Of a stretch of DNA of 64,000 nt, positions 37,265 through 48,450 are shown piece by piece. The stretch is taken from positions 6,510,001 to 6,574,000 of the forward strand of contig CM038910.1 in NCBI GenBank assembly GCA_021904315.1, in the 5' to 3' direction. The notes below the pieces were generated by a model. That model had not been told where the DNA came from and searched no databases. It saw only the letters and a list, made by a program, of their open reading frames with translations. Each line of letters opens with the position of its first letter. The stretch's first letter is position 1. Source of the stretch: Sphagnum magellanicum (taxonomy: Eukaryota; Streptophyta; Sphagnopsida; Sphagnales; Sphagnaceae). Both the position numbers and the translations under genes were made by a program.

Positions 37265-38136
37265 CCTACAATTGATAGAGATCCCCCTTGTGACTTACTT
37301 TCTAGATGGGTTTTCCTCAAAGAGAAAAACCCCCCAAGATCAGATCCTGTTGGCCTTGCCTACAAAGGCAAGGATATTGTGTTTAGATTCATTATAGAGA
37401 AGTATAGTAGCTTAAGGGATTTTTATAGGCCCCTAGGTAAATAATAAATAATAGATCTCTTTTTATACCAGGATTTTTGAAAGATGATATTTTGGCTTGT
37501 ATTTAAACTTGAGATTACTTATAGAGTTATGATATCTTGAAGGATTTTGGTTTCTTTTAGAGGATTTTTTTTTAAGGTTATATTTTTGCAATGGTGAAAT
37601 ATTTTGAATTTCCATAATTCTTCTTTTGCCTTAATATGTACTATTAAATGTAAATGGCAAGGCCATAGTGTGACGACACACCCCTTGTTTTTTTTCATAA
37701 CAAACTCACTTTTTTGGGTCCCAGTTTTGGCTCACGTGAACACATTTTTGAACTAGGGCAGACTACTCATTGACTTCAAAAAGGTACATATATATATATA
37801 TGATTTTCCACCCTTTTCAGGATTTGTTTTTCGGGCAGACCGTCTGCCTGCTGTGGGCACCTGGAGTTAAAGATCATTTTATGCGTGAGTCGCATTTCTC
37901 GACCACGACTGTCGTCGTCTTTCGTCGTCGTCGTCGTCGTTTTGGGCCGCGTACTGGGGTTTGTTTCCCGGTGTCGAAGAAGAAGAAGAAACAGCAGCAG
38001 TGCACTCTTCGTCGCTTGCTACTCACGCTTGTTTTTATATTTTGTAGTTGGGTTAGATTTGTTAACAAAGAACTTCACCGGTCCAAAACATGGTGCCTGG
38101 ATTCTTTCATGTGTCCTTAGATTTTGTTTTGTGATC

Positions 38137-38150
38137 TTTCTTTCTTTCTT

Positions 38151-38192
<42 letters not shown>

Positions 38193-38398
38193 GGGTTTTT
38201 TGGGTTTTCATTTTTCTTTGGGTGCCTGGTGGAGGGAGGGAGGGAGGGAGGAAAGAAGGGAAGGGGAGGGTTTGGGTGGGTTTTTTCTTTGTGTTTTATT
38301 GCTTCTGCTGCTGGTTATAATAAGGGGGCACAAGAGAGTAGGGAATCTCGAGAGGTTTGTGTTGTCGCGGGAGAGAGAGAGAGAGAGAGTGAGAGATC
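38137..38398. repeat. (TTTC)n/(CT)n, (GGGA)n and (GA)n tracts in the ferrochelatase leader
   Basis: TTTC repeats lead into about 19 CT units (38137-38190), followed by GGGA repeats (about 38233-38255) and a GA run (38370-38390), 20-280 bp upstream of the start codon. CT/GA-rich leaders are common in plant housekeeping and plastid-protein genes and can act as GAGA-type regulatory sites. That role here is inference. Confidence 0.7.
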
Positions 38399-38414
38399 TT
38401 AACACGGGTGGGTG

Positions 38415-41400
38415 ATGATGGCACCTTCTTTCTTGCTCCAGCGTTGTGCATCGTCCGCTCTGGTGCCCGCTCTTCCTGCCACCACAAGCCGATACAAGGG
38501 AAGAGATGAAGGCCTGACCTCAAAGTAATTCCTGGCTCTTTCTACAGTTTTTCTTTGTCTTTTTTTTTTTGTTGAATTTTTTTTCTAAGTCTCGTCTTGG
38601 AGGCCAGTGAATGAATCCCCGTACGCTCCTGCCCTGCGGGAAGAAGATCGTGATCCCTTGTGTGCATGAATTTTCGTTTTAGTTGTTTTGTTTTCTCGGG
38701 ATGGTTTGACGAACAACTGTTTTCTCTTTCCACTGTGTGTATGAGTACAGTGGAAGACGGTCTTCAAGCAAGGGTTCGTTGTCGCCCAGTGCGCTTGGCC
38801 GTGGGATTTATGCTGCTCCTGGATTGGCAATGTGCCAGGGGGACGCTGAAATCACGGCTTTGCAAGGTTTGTGTTTTATTGCTCTTTTCCCAGTTTGTTT
38901 GAAAACTGCAGAAATGACAACCCTAGGTTGGTTGTTGTAAGGTAGCGGAAGTTCTTGGCATGAAACAAAAGCTTAATATCTGGACCAAAAAAATTTCTAG
39001 GGATTACTCCCTCTTGGTTCCCTGGGGTTATGATTCAAACAAGCACATGCTACATTTTGCAATGTATTTTTGGAATGCCAATTGGGAAAGAAACTTCCAC
39101 CTTATGAAGATTCTTATATCTAGAAATCTTTGTGTATAGCAAAAGAGTAAAAATCCACCATGACAGATTTGTCAGGAGTGAGATTGAAATGTCTGGATTA
39201 GTTGGATTCCACTGACACCAAGGAGGAGCTTCTCAAGGTGTAGCCAACAATACCCATCCCTCACTTCTCTATAGCTGGAAGGATTGACCTAATGTGTCAT
39301 GTTAGGCAATTAAGTAGCATGTAAGGTTTTGTGAGGGATTCAAAAATGTCCGTCCTGGCTGAGGATTTGAAGCATGCAGGTCAATCCTTGAGGATGTTGT
39401 CTGCCTATTGCAAGATTGATGATGCAAAACAGACCAAAAAAATGGACCTGCTACTGCTATGCACAGCCATAATTTCTTCCTTGGCCAACAGAGTACTGGT
39501 GGGCAATGTGTCGAGTCTTGGAGGTGAATCTTCCAGGTTCATTCCTAGCAGAGATCCGAGTATGTAGCATGATGGTCAGAACCCATCAAGCAATTATTGT
39601 GGAAGGGGGGGCTGCATGGCCTCTCATCACTGCTATTCCTGAGGAAGGTGACGGTCTGACACTTTTGTGAGTGACTCTCATAAGGTTATGACTGCACTTG
39701 GTGTGATCTACCTTCAACTTCTCTTCTGTGGTTGCATAGATATTTGGTTGACAACTGAGGAATGGATTTTGATGCAGCTTCTGCAACTCACAGAGCATGC
39801 AGTACGAGCATCTCGCTCACACTCCATTGGTCTTCACTGCCTCAAAACACAAATAATTTGAGGCAGCCGCATGCTGAGTATCAGGATGTGAAACTGTCAT
39901 TGCCAACCCGGCTGCCTTCATCCTTTTTGAAACGATCACCTGTTCCACGACAAAAGATGCACTCCAGTGTTTCATCTTCTGAGGTTTTACCACAAGTGTC
40001 TCTGGACATTTCAATGGATGAAAGGACTGCAGGGGATAGGCCAGAAAAGGCACAATCTCCATTGTTGACAAATGTGGCTTCCTCAAATAAACCCAAGGAT
40101 GGAGAGAGAGTAGGAGTTCTTCTTTTAAACTTGGGGGGACCAGAGTCACTTGAGGATGTGCAGCCTTTTCTGTTCAACCTCTTTGCTGATCCAGTAAGCC
40201 TGAGCCTTCTTCTGCTTGTTCTGTATTTGGATCTGATACTGTGTTCTAAGGATTTGCTCCACCCACTAATCATAAGTGTATTCTGGTGCATTTAGTTCTT
40301 GGAGAAAGAGATAGAGAAGATATTGGCTCACTTTATTTTGCATGCATGATGAAGTAAGGTTTATGTGGACTTGTGCAGTTGTGCACAGCACATTTTTGTG
40401 CAATAAGGAAGGCATATTATCTTACCCTGAATCTCATTGTTGAAATCAGGACATCATTCGGCTGCCTCGGTTGTTTAGATTCCTGCAACGTCCACTTGCA
40501 CAGTTTATATCAACTTTAAGGGCTCCAAAAAGTGCAGAAGGGTATGCTGCTATTGGTGGAGGCTCCCCTTTACGTCAGATGACAGCTGAGCAAGTATATG
40601 AATGGCCCCTTATTTCTTTCTACCCTTCTTCTTGAAGCTGCTGTGTTTCATCTGTTATTGACCAATTCCCCATATCTTTTGCCCCAACCTGTACTGGTCA
40701 CTGAATCCTTGTCTTTTGGAAGTCCAGGAACAGAGAAGATTTAGGGTGCTGTGAGTTGAGTTTTGATAAGTCAATGTGGATGCAGAAATTCTATGTGTGA
40801 AGTAGTACCTGTGTTGTATTCCCACGTTTGCTGACAGGGTGCATTTTCAGACATGATCAAGTTTGACAATTGTTTTTGGTTGATGTACTTCTCAATTGTC
40901 CCCTGTCTGTTTGAGATGTATGACATCGTTTTTGGTTTGTATGTCGGGATGTGGTATTTTCATTGTAGGCTGATGCTCTTAGCCTTGCACTAAAGGGCAA
41001 GAACTTACCAGCCAAAGTTTATGTGGGGATGCGATACTGGCACCCTTTTACTGAAGAGGCTATATCTCAGGTACATTTTTCAGTAGCATCTGCACTTTCT
41101 GCAAGTCTGAACATTGAAATGTTGGTTGCCTTGACGTGTTCATTGAAGCTTCCTCCATGTTCTTGACAAAGATCTGGGTCATGAAAGTTTGAAGTAACAT
41201 AAATACATGTCTTGTTTACTGTCATCAATATTGTGGACCTATTCAAAGATGATGCTGCATGCATGGGTGGGTGTGCAGATTAAGAGTGATGGGATTACAA
41301 GACTCGTGGTGCTTCCCCTGTACCCCCAGTTCTCAATCTCTACAAGTGGCTCTAGTCTCCGACTTTTAGAAAACATCTTCAGGTATTTCATATAGGCCGG

Positions 41401-44400
41401 AAGGACTTAGTATCTTTACGAACGTTCTTGGCCATGTATTGGATGTCCATTTGTTTTCTCATCAAATCTGTTTCTCAATGAACTGTTAGGTTACATTGTT
41501 TGAGCAAATGGGTTATGATCTATGAATGAGGGAAGAGCTTGAACTTGTGGGTGGCAGGGAAGATGAGTATCTAGTGAACATGCAGCATACAGTAATTCCA
41601 TCATGGTATCAACGTGAAGGCTATGTTCAGGCCATGGCTAATCTCATTGAGAAGGAAGTTTACAAGTTTGAGAACCCTGAAGAGGTGTGTTTTGACATAG
41701 CTTTGTATTTCATCCTAGACTCCTTCCTTTGGTTTGGTTCGTTCCAGGTTAGTTCTTTGTGATGTAACTATGAGTTTGTTTTGCTATGAGATTTCAGGTG
41801 CAACTCTTGATTCCATTGTTAAAGAGAAGAATGTTTAAGGTTTTACGGGTCCAAGGAGGGCTTGTGCAGGAGAAGAACTGCAATTAATTGCAACATAGAT
41901 GTAAATTTTTTGGAATGAGTTGTATTTGTGCAGGTACACATCTTCTTCAGTGCTCATGGTGTGCCAGTGACTTATGTGGAGGATGCTGGGGACCCCTACA
42001 AGGCTGAAATGGAGGAATGTGTAGAGCTCATAATGAATGCTGTCAAGGACCGTGGCATTAATTGTCAACATACACTAGCTTATCAGGTTCCAGTCCTGCC
42101 TTGGAGTTCATTCTGATATACTCTTTGAAGCAGCTGATGGGGTGGTGAATCAAGGCAGCCTATCTGATTGCTAGAAGAAACTCTTGGGAGACTTTGATGA
42201 GAATCTTGAAGCTGGAATGTCAGAGTTGCTTCTGTGGGACACTTAACAAATAGTGTCACTATAGAAGTCAACTAGTTGTAGAGATGTGAAGTTTTTCCAA
42301 ATTTGTTGAGTCAATATGCTGAATGCCAGTAAGTTTGTTTCATATCAGCAGATAATGTACCTAAAAGGCTACTGTCTTTTTGCATCTGAAATGTGAGGTG
42401 ATTTCTGCTTGCTGCAGAGTCGTGTGGGACCAGTTGAGTGGTTGAAACCTTACACTGATGTCACCATTCGAGAGCTTGGCAAATGTGGTATCAAAAACCT
42501 CTTAGCTGTACCTGTTAGGTTTGTCTCATTTCTCCTGCTCTCTATGTCCTTTCTTGATTTCATGAGCCTAAGGTATGGACTGTTTGTTTTCTAATGCTGT
42601 TGATGTGTCCTCCTCTTAAAAGTAGCATGAAAGTGTTTATTTTGTAATCTGAAGAAATGTTTTGGAGGATTCAGTTCTGGGAGGGTATGTAAATATCACA
42701 GTCACTGAGTTTTGAGAAACAGTTCAAATTCTTTCATGTCCTTCCTCAGTCTGCTTACATATTGTGGCTTCACAGCTTTGTGAGTGAACACATTGAAACC
42801 TTGGAGGAGATCGACATGGAGTATAGACAGCTTGCGCTGGAATCTGGAATCAAGAATTGGGGTCGAGTCCCTGCTTTGGGATGTGAACCTACCTTTATTG
42901 CTGACTTGGCAGATGCTGTCATTGAGGCTCTACCATATGTTGGAGCTATGGCAGTATCCAATCTTGAAGCCAGACAGGTCTGTCCATCTGAACTGAATGG
43001 ATCTGAGTTTTCTTTCCTGTGTACTTTGGGTCAAGAGTTCTTCAACAGAGAGATAGGAAGGTTCATTCATTCCTCAAAAATGCACCAAATATTGCACAGG
43101 AGCTGTGATCATAGCTGTCTCCCGATGTTTGTTAATCCCCATCATTGTCATGTTATTTCTGCCAATTTGGATGTCCTCTCAATTCCTAATTTGATTGAAC
43201 TCTTTTCTAGAGGTACTAAGTATACAAGGGCTATTCTTTCTCTCCTGTTTATACAAGGAGCTATTGAGAAATGTCTCAAGAAGTTTGCCGATAAACAGGA
43301 AGAAGAGGCACAAAGAACTTTGAGTGAATGGAAGTCAAATGCGCTGTTTTTGCCCAGAGGAGGACCTGTTATCTCCCCATGTTTCATTCCTCTTCTCAAT
43401 CTTCTTCTTCTGTTCCCTCAGTTGATGTAGATCCTGAAAGATTTCAACATTCTTTTGTTATTACCTTGGATAAGTGTAGTAATAATTGTATTTGGTCTCG
43501 AAAAGCACTATGTTTCTTCAGTTTTCTTTTTAACCTGGTTTGATAATCAAATCTAGCAGAGTCAGAGATCCTCAAATTTCATCATTCTTGTAACAAGGCC
43601 GATAGTTTCACGGGTGAAAAGTGTGGCCAATATCTTCCTTTCCTTTGTGTCATTTGGAAGTTCTATAGAACCGGCCACAGTGAACCAGTACCTGCCAGTG
43701 CACCATCCACTGGATGCCCGTCATAACTCAGTTGTGGATGAACCTCAGGTGAGTTAATATTTGGTTTCACCTTGGTAACCAATTCTGTAGGAAATAGGTC
43801 TCATATATAAGTAGATAGGTAGGAAAATAGGTAACCACTAGGTAAGTAGATGGTTTATACATAGGTAAGGGCTGTTTTTACTACCTACCTACTAACAACA
43901 CACTTGTGGGTTGTTAGTGGGTAGGTAGAAAAAAAAAGCAACTGAGCTAACCATCATGGTTAGCTAGGGAACTGGAACCCAACAGAAAACCGTTTCCTGA
44001 CCACTTACCATTCATCCTTCATGGTGCGGTAGTGGGTGCTGGTTCACTGTGGCCCATAGAACCCACATAAATTAAGATTTATTCGTGCAGCCAGTTCGAC
44101 TTCTTTCACCAATAATTCAAAGTGGCTCTGTTCTCTCTACAAAGCTATACTATGTGTAGTCAATCATCTTTGCGTGTTAAAGTTTGGCAAGGCTCAAGTT
44201 CCTTCTGTTAGAAGTTACATTCCACAGGAGCAGTGGATCTCCACCGGTAAATTTTTTTGAGAGTGGAAGCTGATAAAACTCCTTTGCTTTTGTCACAGTC
44301 ATTCAATTTTTCATTTCTTATACTAAGATCAACCTGGTAGATCAAAAAGCTTATATGAAAGTTCTGATTAATGGAGTGTTTTGGTCATATGTTTTAACTT

Positions 44401-46581
44401 CTTGCTGGTTCAAAGAACAGCTTTTTATTTCAGGTATTTGTGGCTTTGGATGAAACAAGAGATCATCTCTTTTTAGTCTCTTCATAGTTTCAAGGTTGTG
44501 GAAGCTTCAGAATCAATCTCATGGTCTGAGTTTTTGACAGATAATCTGTTCCTTTCTTTCGGTCATTGTGCTTATAAACAAATCTATTGATATCTCGATG
44601 GGTACTAAGCGTGCAGTCTATTTAACAAATCTCTACCTCTTTTCATATATGAGTTTGATTTTTTGAAGTGTCTTTTGAGATGCAACATGTACCCTGTTTT
44701 GCTCTAGAGGTTATCTGTAGTTCATAGGTGATCTTTTTGTCCTGGATTTTCCGAACTTCAAGAGTACCAAAACAAAGACTTTTTGGTGGCAGCATATGTC
44801 CTAAAATGGCCTGTGACTTAAATTGTACTTCTAATGGTTTCTCTTGTAATATTGTGGATTTGGTCATAAACCAAAGTCCTAGAGGTGTTTTGTGTGATAT
44901 CTTTCATAAACACAATCAACCACCAGAGTATGCAGGTATTGACATGATCTGTATGCCTCATGTTCATGTTCTTTCCAGTATTTTTATTACTGCAAAGTTT
45001 GGCCTCACATTTGTTCCAATATCTCTACTACTGCTTAGTTGGGCATTATCAATAACCGGTTCTACAGATTCTGGAGGCTTTTTTAGTTGTAAAGCTCTCT
45101 TTGTTTGTCAGGTGGTCAGTCTTATTCTCCTTCTGAAGAATGGAGACTACCCTCTAAAGATTCTTCCAAAGAGGACCAGAGGTTTGTTCAATACAACAGA
45201 ATTTTTCAGAGTTTTCAGAATGATTTTGTAGATTTCTTGTAATCCCACTTGGTCTTTGTTCATCCTCTTCCTTTTGTCTTGTCTATTTTAGTCTGTTCTT
45301 CCTCATGTGCCTCACTGTTTTGTTTTTTGTTTTCACCCTGTGTGTTTCGCTGTTTTTGGTGTTAGGGTGCTAGCCAGTATCATGGCTAAGTCTTCCTGTT
45401 GCAACACTTTGTTGCTTCCAGACTTGTGACAAAAAACTCATGCAGGCTAGTGGTTGCTTTGGCCTATAACCACTATAGAGGGCTGATGAAGTCAGTAGGT
45501 AAGTTGTGATACAAAAGTCATTATCATATACAGTACTGGTGATGGGCACTGAAAAAGTGAGAGACTGTCACTGCTGTTCATACTGCTCGTTCTAGAGTTC
45601 ATTTTGAACTATAAATTCTTCCTTTTTGTGTATTTCTTCTTTCTAGTTCTTCAGTCCTTATCTGCAGCATTCTGAAACTTAGGGAGCTGATGAAGTCCAT
45701 GGGGAAATTGTGGGGATAAGTTGCTATTGTACATGTTACTGTTGATGGTCCCTGAATGAGGGAGAGACTGTTACTGTTGTTCATACTACACATCTGTGTA
45801 TTTTCTTGTCTTTTTGTTCTTGGCTTGTCCCTTTTGTGTTGTTGTTTTTTTTCCAGTTCTGTAAGCCCCTATCTGGAAGTCTTTCTTTGAGTTAAAAGGA
45901 GGAGTTTTAAACTTGCGTTGGCTGTCTTAATCATAAGTATGGAGATTTCTCAATGCTCATGAGAGTAATTTTCTGAAACTAAAAAGAAAAGGTTTTTTGC
46001 GTGGTTCTAATTACCTTTAATTGTGAGTATGGAGATTTCTTGATGCTCATGAGTTATGTATTTCTGGGAATTCCAGCTATGCAGTTGTCCGTTATAGAGT
46101 ATCTCTTTATGGAAACTCTGACACAATGCATACAAAAGCTGTTAGACTAGTCAGGCCCTGGATGGGGATTACTGTACGGTTTTTCTTTGTTCTCAGAAAA
46201 TGTTTCTAAGGGAATAGACAACCATAGCAGCAGTATGCTGGTTTGCTAGTTGTTATGTTGCATAATTTTAATACCTTGGATCTGCTTGAGTTCTTTGTCA
46301 CTGCTACAAGGACTGGAGATTTGGTGTGCTGAGGATTGACCTTCTGTGTTTTACAGTCTCTTGTTCCTCTGGGCAGCGTAGAGGAACTGCTGGCTACTTA
46401 CGATGCACTGCGCCGGGAACTACCAGCTCCAGTATCCTTGTGGGAGTGGGGGTGGACAAAAAGTGCAGAGACTTGGAATGGACGGGCAGCAATGGTGGCA
46501 GTTCTGCTATTGCTTGTTTTGGAGGTGACTACAGGACAAGGTGTTTTGCATCAATGGGGAATTTTGCCACCAATTAACTGA
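38415..46581 (+). CDS. FC2: Plastid ferrochelatase with C-terminal LHC motif (FC2 type, 599 aa, 11 exons)
   Basis: Inserts Fe2+ into protoporphyrin IX, the last step of haem synthesis, at plastid membranes. Exons: 38415-38524, 38751-38866, 39778-40193, 40450-40593, 40969-41070, 41279-41382, 41558-41684, 41934-42086, 42418-42518, 42776-42977, 46357-46581; all GT-AG, 1800 nt. The start is the first of two ATGs; a TAA lies in frame 15 nt upstream. Residues 1 to about 180 are serine-rich and include the transit peptide. The core runs from [15 protein letters not shown], with [38 protein letters not shown] (catalytic His about 381), [12 protein letters not shown] and [12 protein letters not shown]. 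The last exon alone encodes the linker and LHC helix, [11 protein letters not shown] (E563, N566), ending GILPPIN. This tail marks FC2 over FC1. The N-terminus is longer than usual for angiosperms. Confidence 0.95.
39588..39740 (+). repeat. Dispersed repeat B, copy in FC2 intron 2
   Basis: Contains GAAGGTGACGGTCTGACACT, TGAGTGACTCTCATAAGG and TTATGACTGCACT. The same order occurs on the minus strand at 20750-20911 with scattered changes. No coding frame. Confidence 0.6.
42978..46356 (+). other. FC2 intron 10 (3.4 kb), with internal duplications
   Basis: By far the longest intron of the gene, separating the catalytic core from the LHC-motif exon. It holds a MITE (43673-44054) and a pair of related blocks at 45480-45600 and 45683-45790 (GCTGATGAAGTC... 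to ...CTGTTCATACT). A second pair lies near 45939 and 46027 (TATGGAGATTTCT...ATGCTCATGAG). Open frames such as 44728-45231 match nothing recognisable. Confidence 0.7.
43673..44054. mobile_element. MITE with about 40-bp inverted ends (Mutator-like)
   Basis: The left end GGCCACAGTGAACCAG is the exact inverse of the right end CTGGTTCACTGTGGCC. Pairing continues with mismatches for about 40 bp. Flanks are TATAGAACC on the left and CATAGAACC on the right: a 9-bp target duplication with one difference, the size typical of Mutator-like elements. Inside are two hairpins: CTACCTACCTACTAACAAC near 43882 with its inverse near 43929, and AGCTAACCATCATGGTTAGCT near 43946. No transposase; non-autonomous. 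Confidence 0.75.
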
Positions 46582-48450
46582 AGAGGAGACATTAACATGT
46601 CATGTTTTTGTAGGTCATTTTGGTGGTCTATGCATAGAACATGGTACTAGACCTGCACACTTTTGGTACCTGCTTTGGTACATGCCCTGCCTAGAAGACA
46701 ACGGCTGTGCATGCCAAGAACAAATTTCCTGCTGACAGTGGAAAACCTTCTGGAGGTCTGTTGGAGGGTGAGATAGTGGCTGTTCATTTCTTCTAACATT
46801 TCCTAACTGGTGAAGTCTTTTGTAGATTCTCCCTTCTTAGACTCTTTCATCCCCATACATAGAACCTCAAAACATTTTTATGGTCCTATCATCAAAGGTG
46901 ACTAAAGAAAGTCCTGAGGCAAAGTTGGATTTCAGGTTGATTTGTTATGGATCCAGAACTCCAGAAAGCAGGGTGGGCTTGCCTCAGGGAACTGTTAATT
47001 GTGTAGCTTTGTAAAGCACACAAGGACACAACCATCCATGACGACAGCTCATGCAATGTAGATTTTGGAGGTCTGAGTTCCATAGCAAATGGTGAGTTTT
47101 TTTGGATCCAAATTTGGACTTATTAGTTTCCTTTGAAGCTAGACCTTAGTTGATAACATTATCCTAAAGATCAGGCATAGACAAGCCTGATTGTTCGGCC
47201 TATGTTTATGGTCGAGTTTTATGGCACACTTTTTGTCATATTCTTTGTACCATATAAAGTCCATAAAGTGTCAGCCAGACAAATGTGACATTGGTGAGCC
47301 ATCTCAATTCTGGGTAGAAAACATTGGTGGAAATTTTGAACTTTCAGAATTGAGCTCTCTGTGTGGTTCTAAGTAAAGTACTTTGAAAGTTCATGAAAGT
47401 TCACAGTGAAAAAATAATGGTTGAAATGTACATATGCAGCTTTGTAGAAAACTAACAATTCCTTATTGCCTGTTGATCAAACTTGTCTCTCGTTGTTTGT
47501 TTGTAATTGAGAAAAGGGTGTTGCTCCTTTGATTTCTCTAATGAAAGCAGCAGTGCATGCAGCAGATGTAACTCACACTTCCACATGTATGTGTTCTTTG
47601 CTTGGATAAATGCCACATCTTGCCTGGCTGATAACTTGCAGCCATTATCCCTTAGTTTCTGTACTTTGATGAGACAAATTTGAATTGCTATCTGCTGGCG
47701 TGAGATATCTCCACCCGTATTAGTAAAATGGCCTGTACATGTTATTTTGGATGAAGTACAGCCTCTATCAGTGTGAAACTCAGTCTGGACATATAAATCT
47801 GCTCACAATACAGTGGCCTCCAAGAGGGCCTGTAAATGAAGATGACTAGATTGGATTGGCTGGTCATGTTTTCTTGTCAGATGGTGGCATTTGATGAGCC
47901 TCTCCAAGTTTCCATCTATTTGGTGGATGGGGATGCGGAAATAGCTTTTCCAGATGTAAACACAGCTGGAGGCTCAAATAGGAGGTACGGATGGAGATGC
48001 TGTTACATTACAGAAAACTTCAAATTTCTTTATGGCATCATATCTGAGTCATTCGGAGTCTTTCAAGTGTGTGTGTGAAGGTAGGGAGAAAAAATACAAT
48101 TGTGGGTAATTGACAGAATCATCATTACCCATCAAACTCTTTGATAGAGATGGGGTTTTTGCTATCTTGACTTCAGATATTGTAATTGCATCATAACTAT
48201 GACTTTCTGACATACAATTGATTCACGGGTGCAGGCATATGCAGAAATGCTCTGAGTGGGTTTTTTACACATTAATTATTTGTATAGCAAAGCATTTGCC
48301 AACAACAGTCCATCCAATGAAACTTTATGTGTACTTGAGGACCTCTCGAGGACCTCTCGAGATGTCCTCCAAGAGAAGATTATATTATTATATGACTTCT
48401 GGTTCTGGAAATATTAATGTTTCAGAACCGGAGAATTGTTAGATCCAATT
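46582..48450. other. 3' flank of FC2; no gene recognised
   Basis: Probably begins with the FC2 3' UTR. A frame of 80 codons at 47836-48078 has no recognised domain. The 12-bp block GAGGACCTCTCG is repeated in tandem at 48338-48361. Confidence 0.45.

Larger units (their letters stand above)
35891..38414. other. Intergenic DNA and 5' region of the ferrochelatase gene
   Basis: AT-rich to about 37.8 kb. 36590-36970 holds a degenerate tandem repeat around GGTTTTGATT(C/T)(C/T)GGAA and CAGACCCAA. (TA)n tracts lie near 36430 and 37790. From 37870 the sequence becomes GC-richer, with CGTCGT runs and the pyrimidine/purine tracts listed separately. A long open frame at 37885-38415 reads these simple tracts and is not protein-like. 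Confidence 0.45.

Noticed and set aside
37885-38415. 176-codon plus-strand frame upstream of ferrochelatase
   Set aside because: It translates CGT, CT and GGGA simple repeats in the leader; composition is not protein-like and it ends at the true start codon.
42762-43430. 222-codon frame as a separate gene
   Set aside because: Its first third is ferrochelatase exon 10; the remainder is open intron sequence past the GT at 42978.
44728-45231. 167-codon frame in ferrochelatase intron 10
   Set aside because: No recognisable family, within an intron, and in a region of local duplications; treated as chance.
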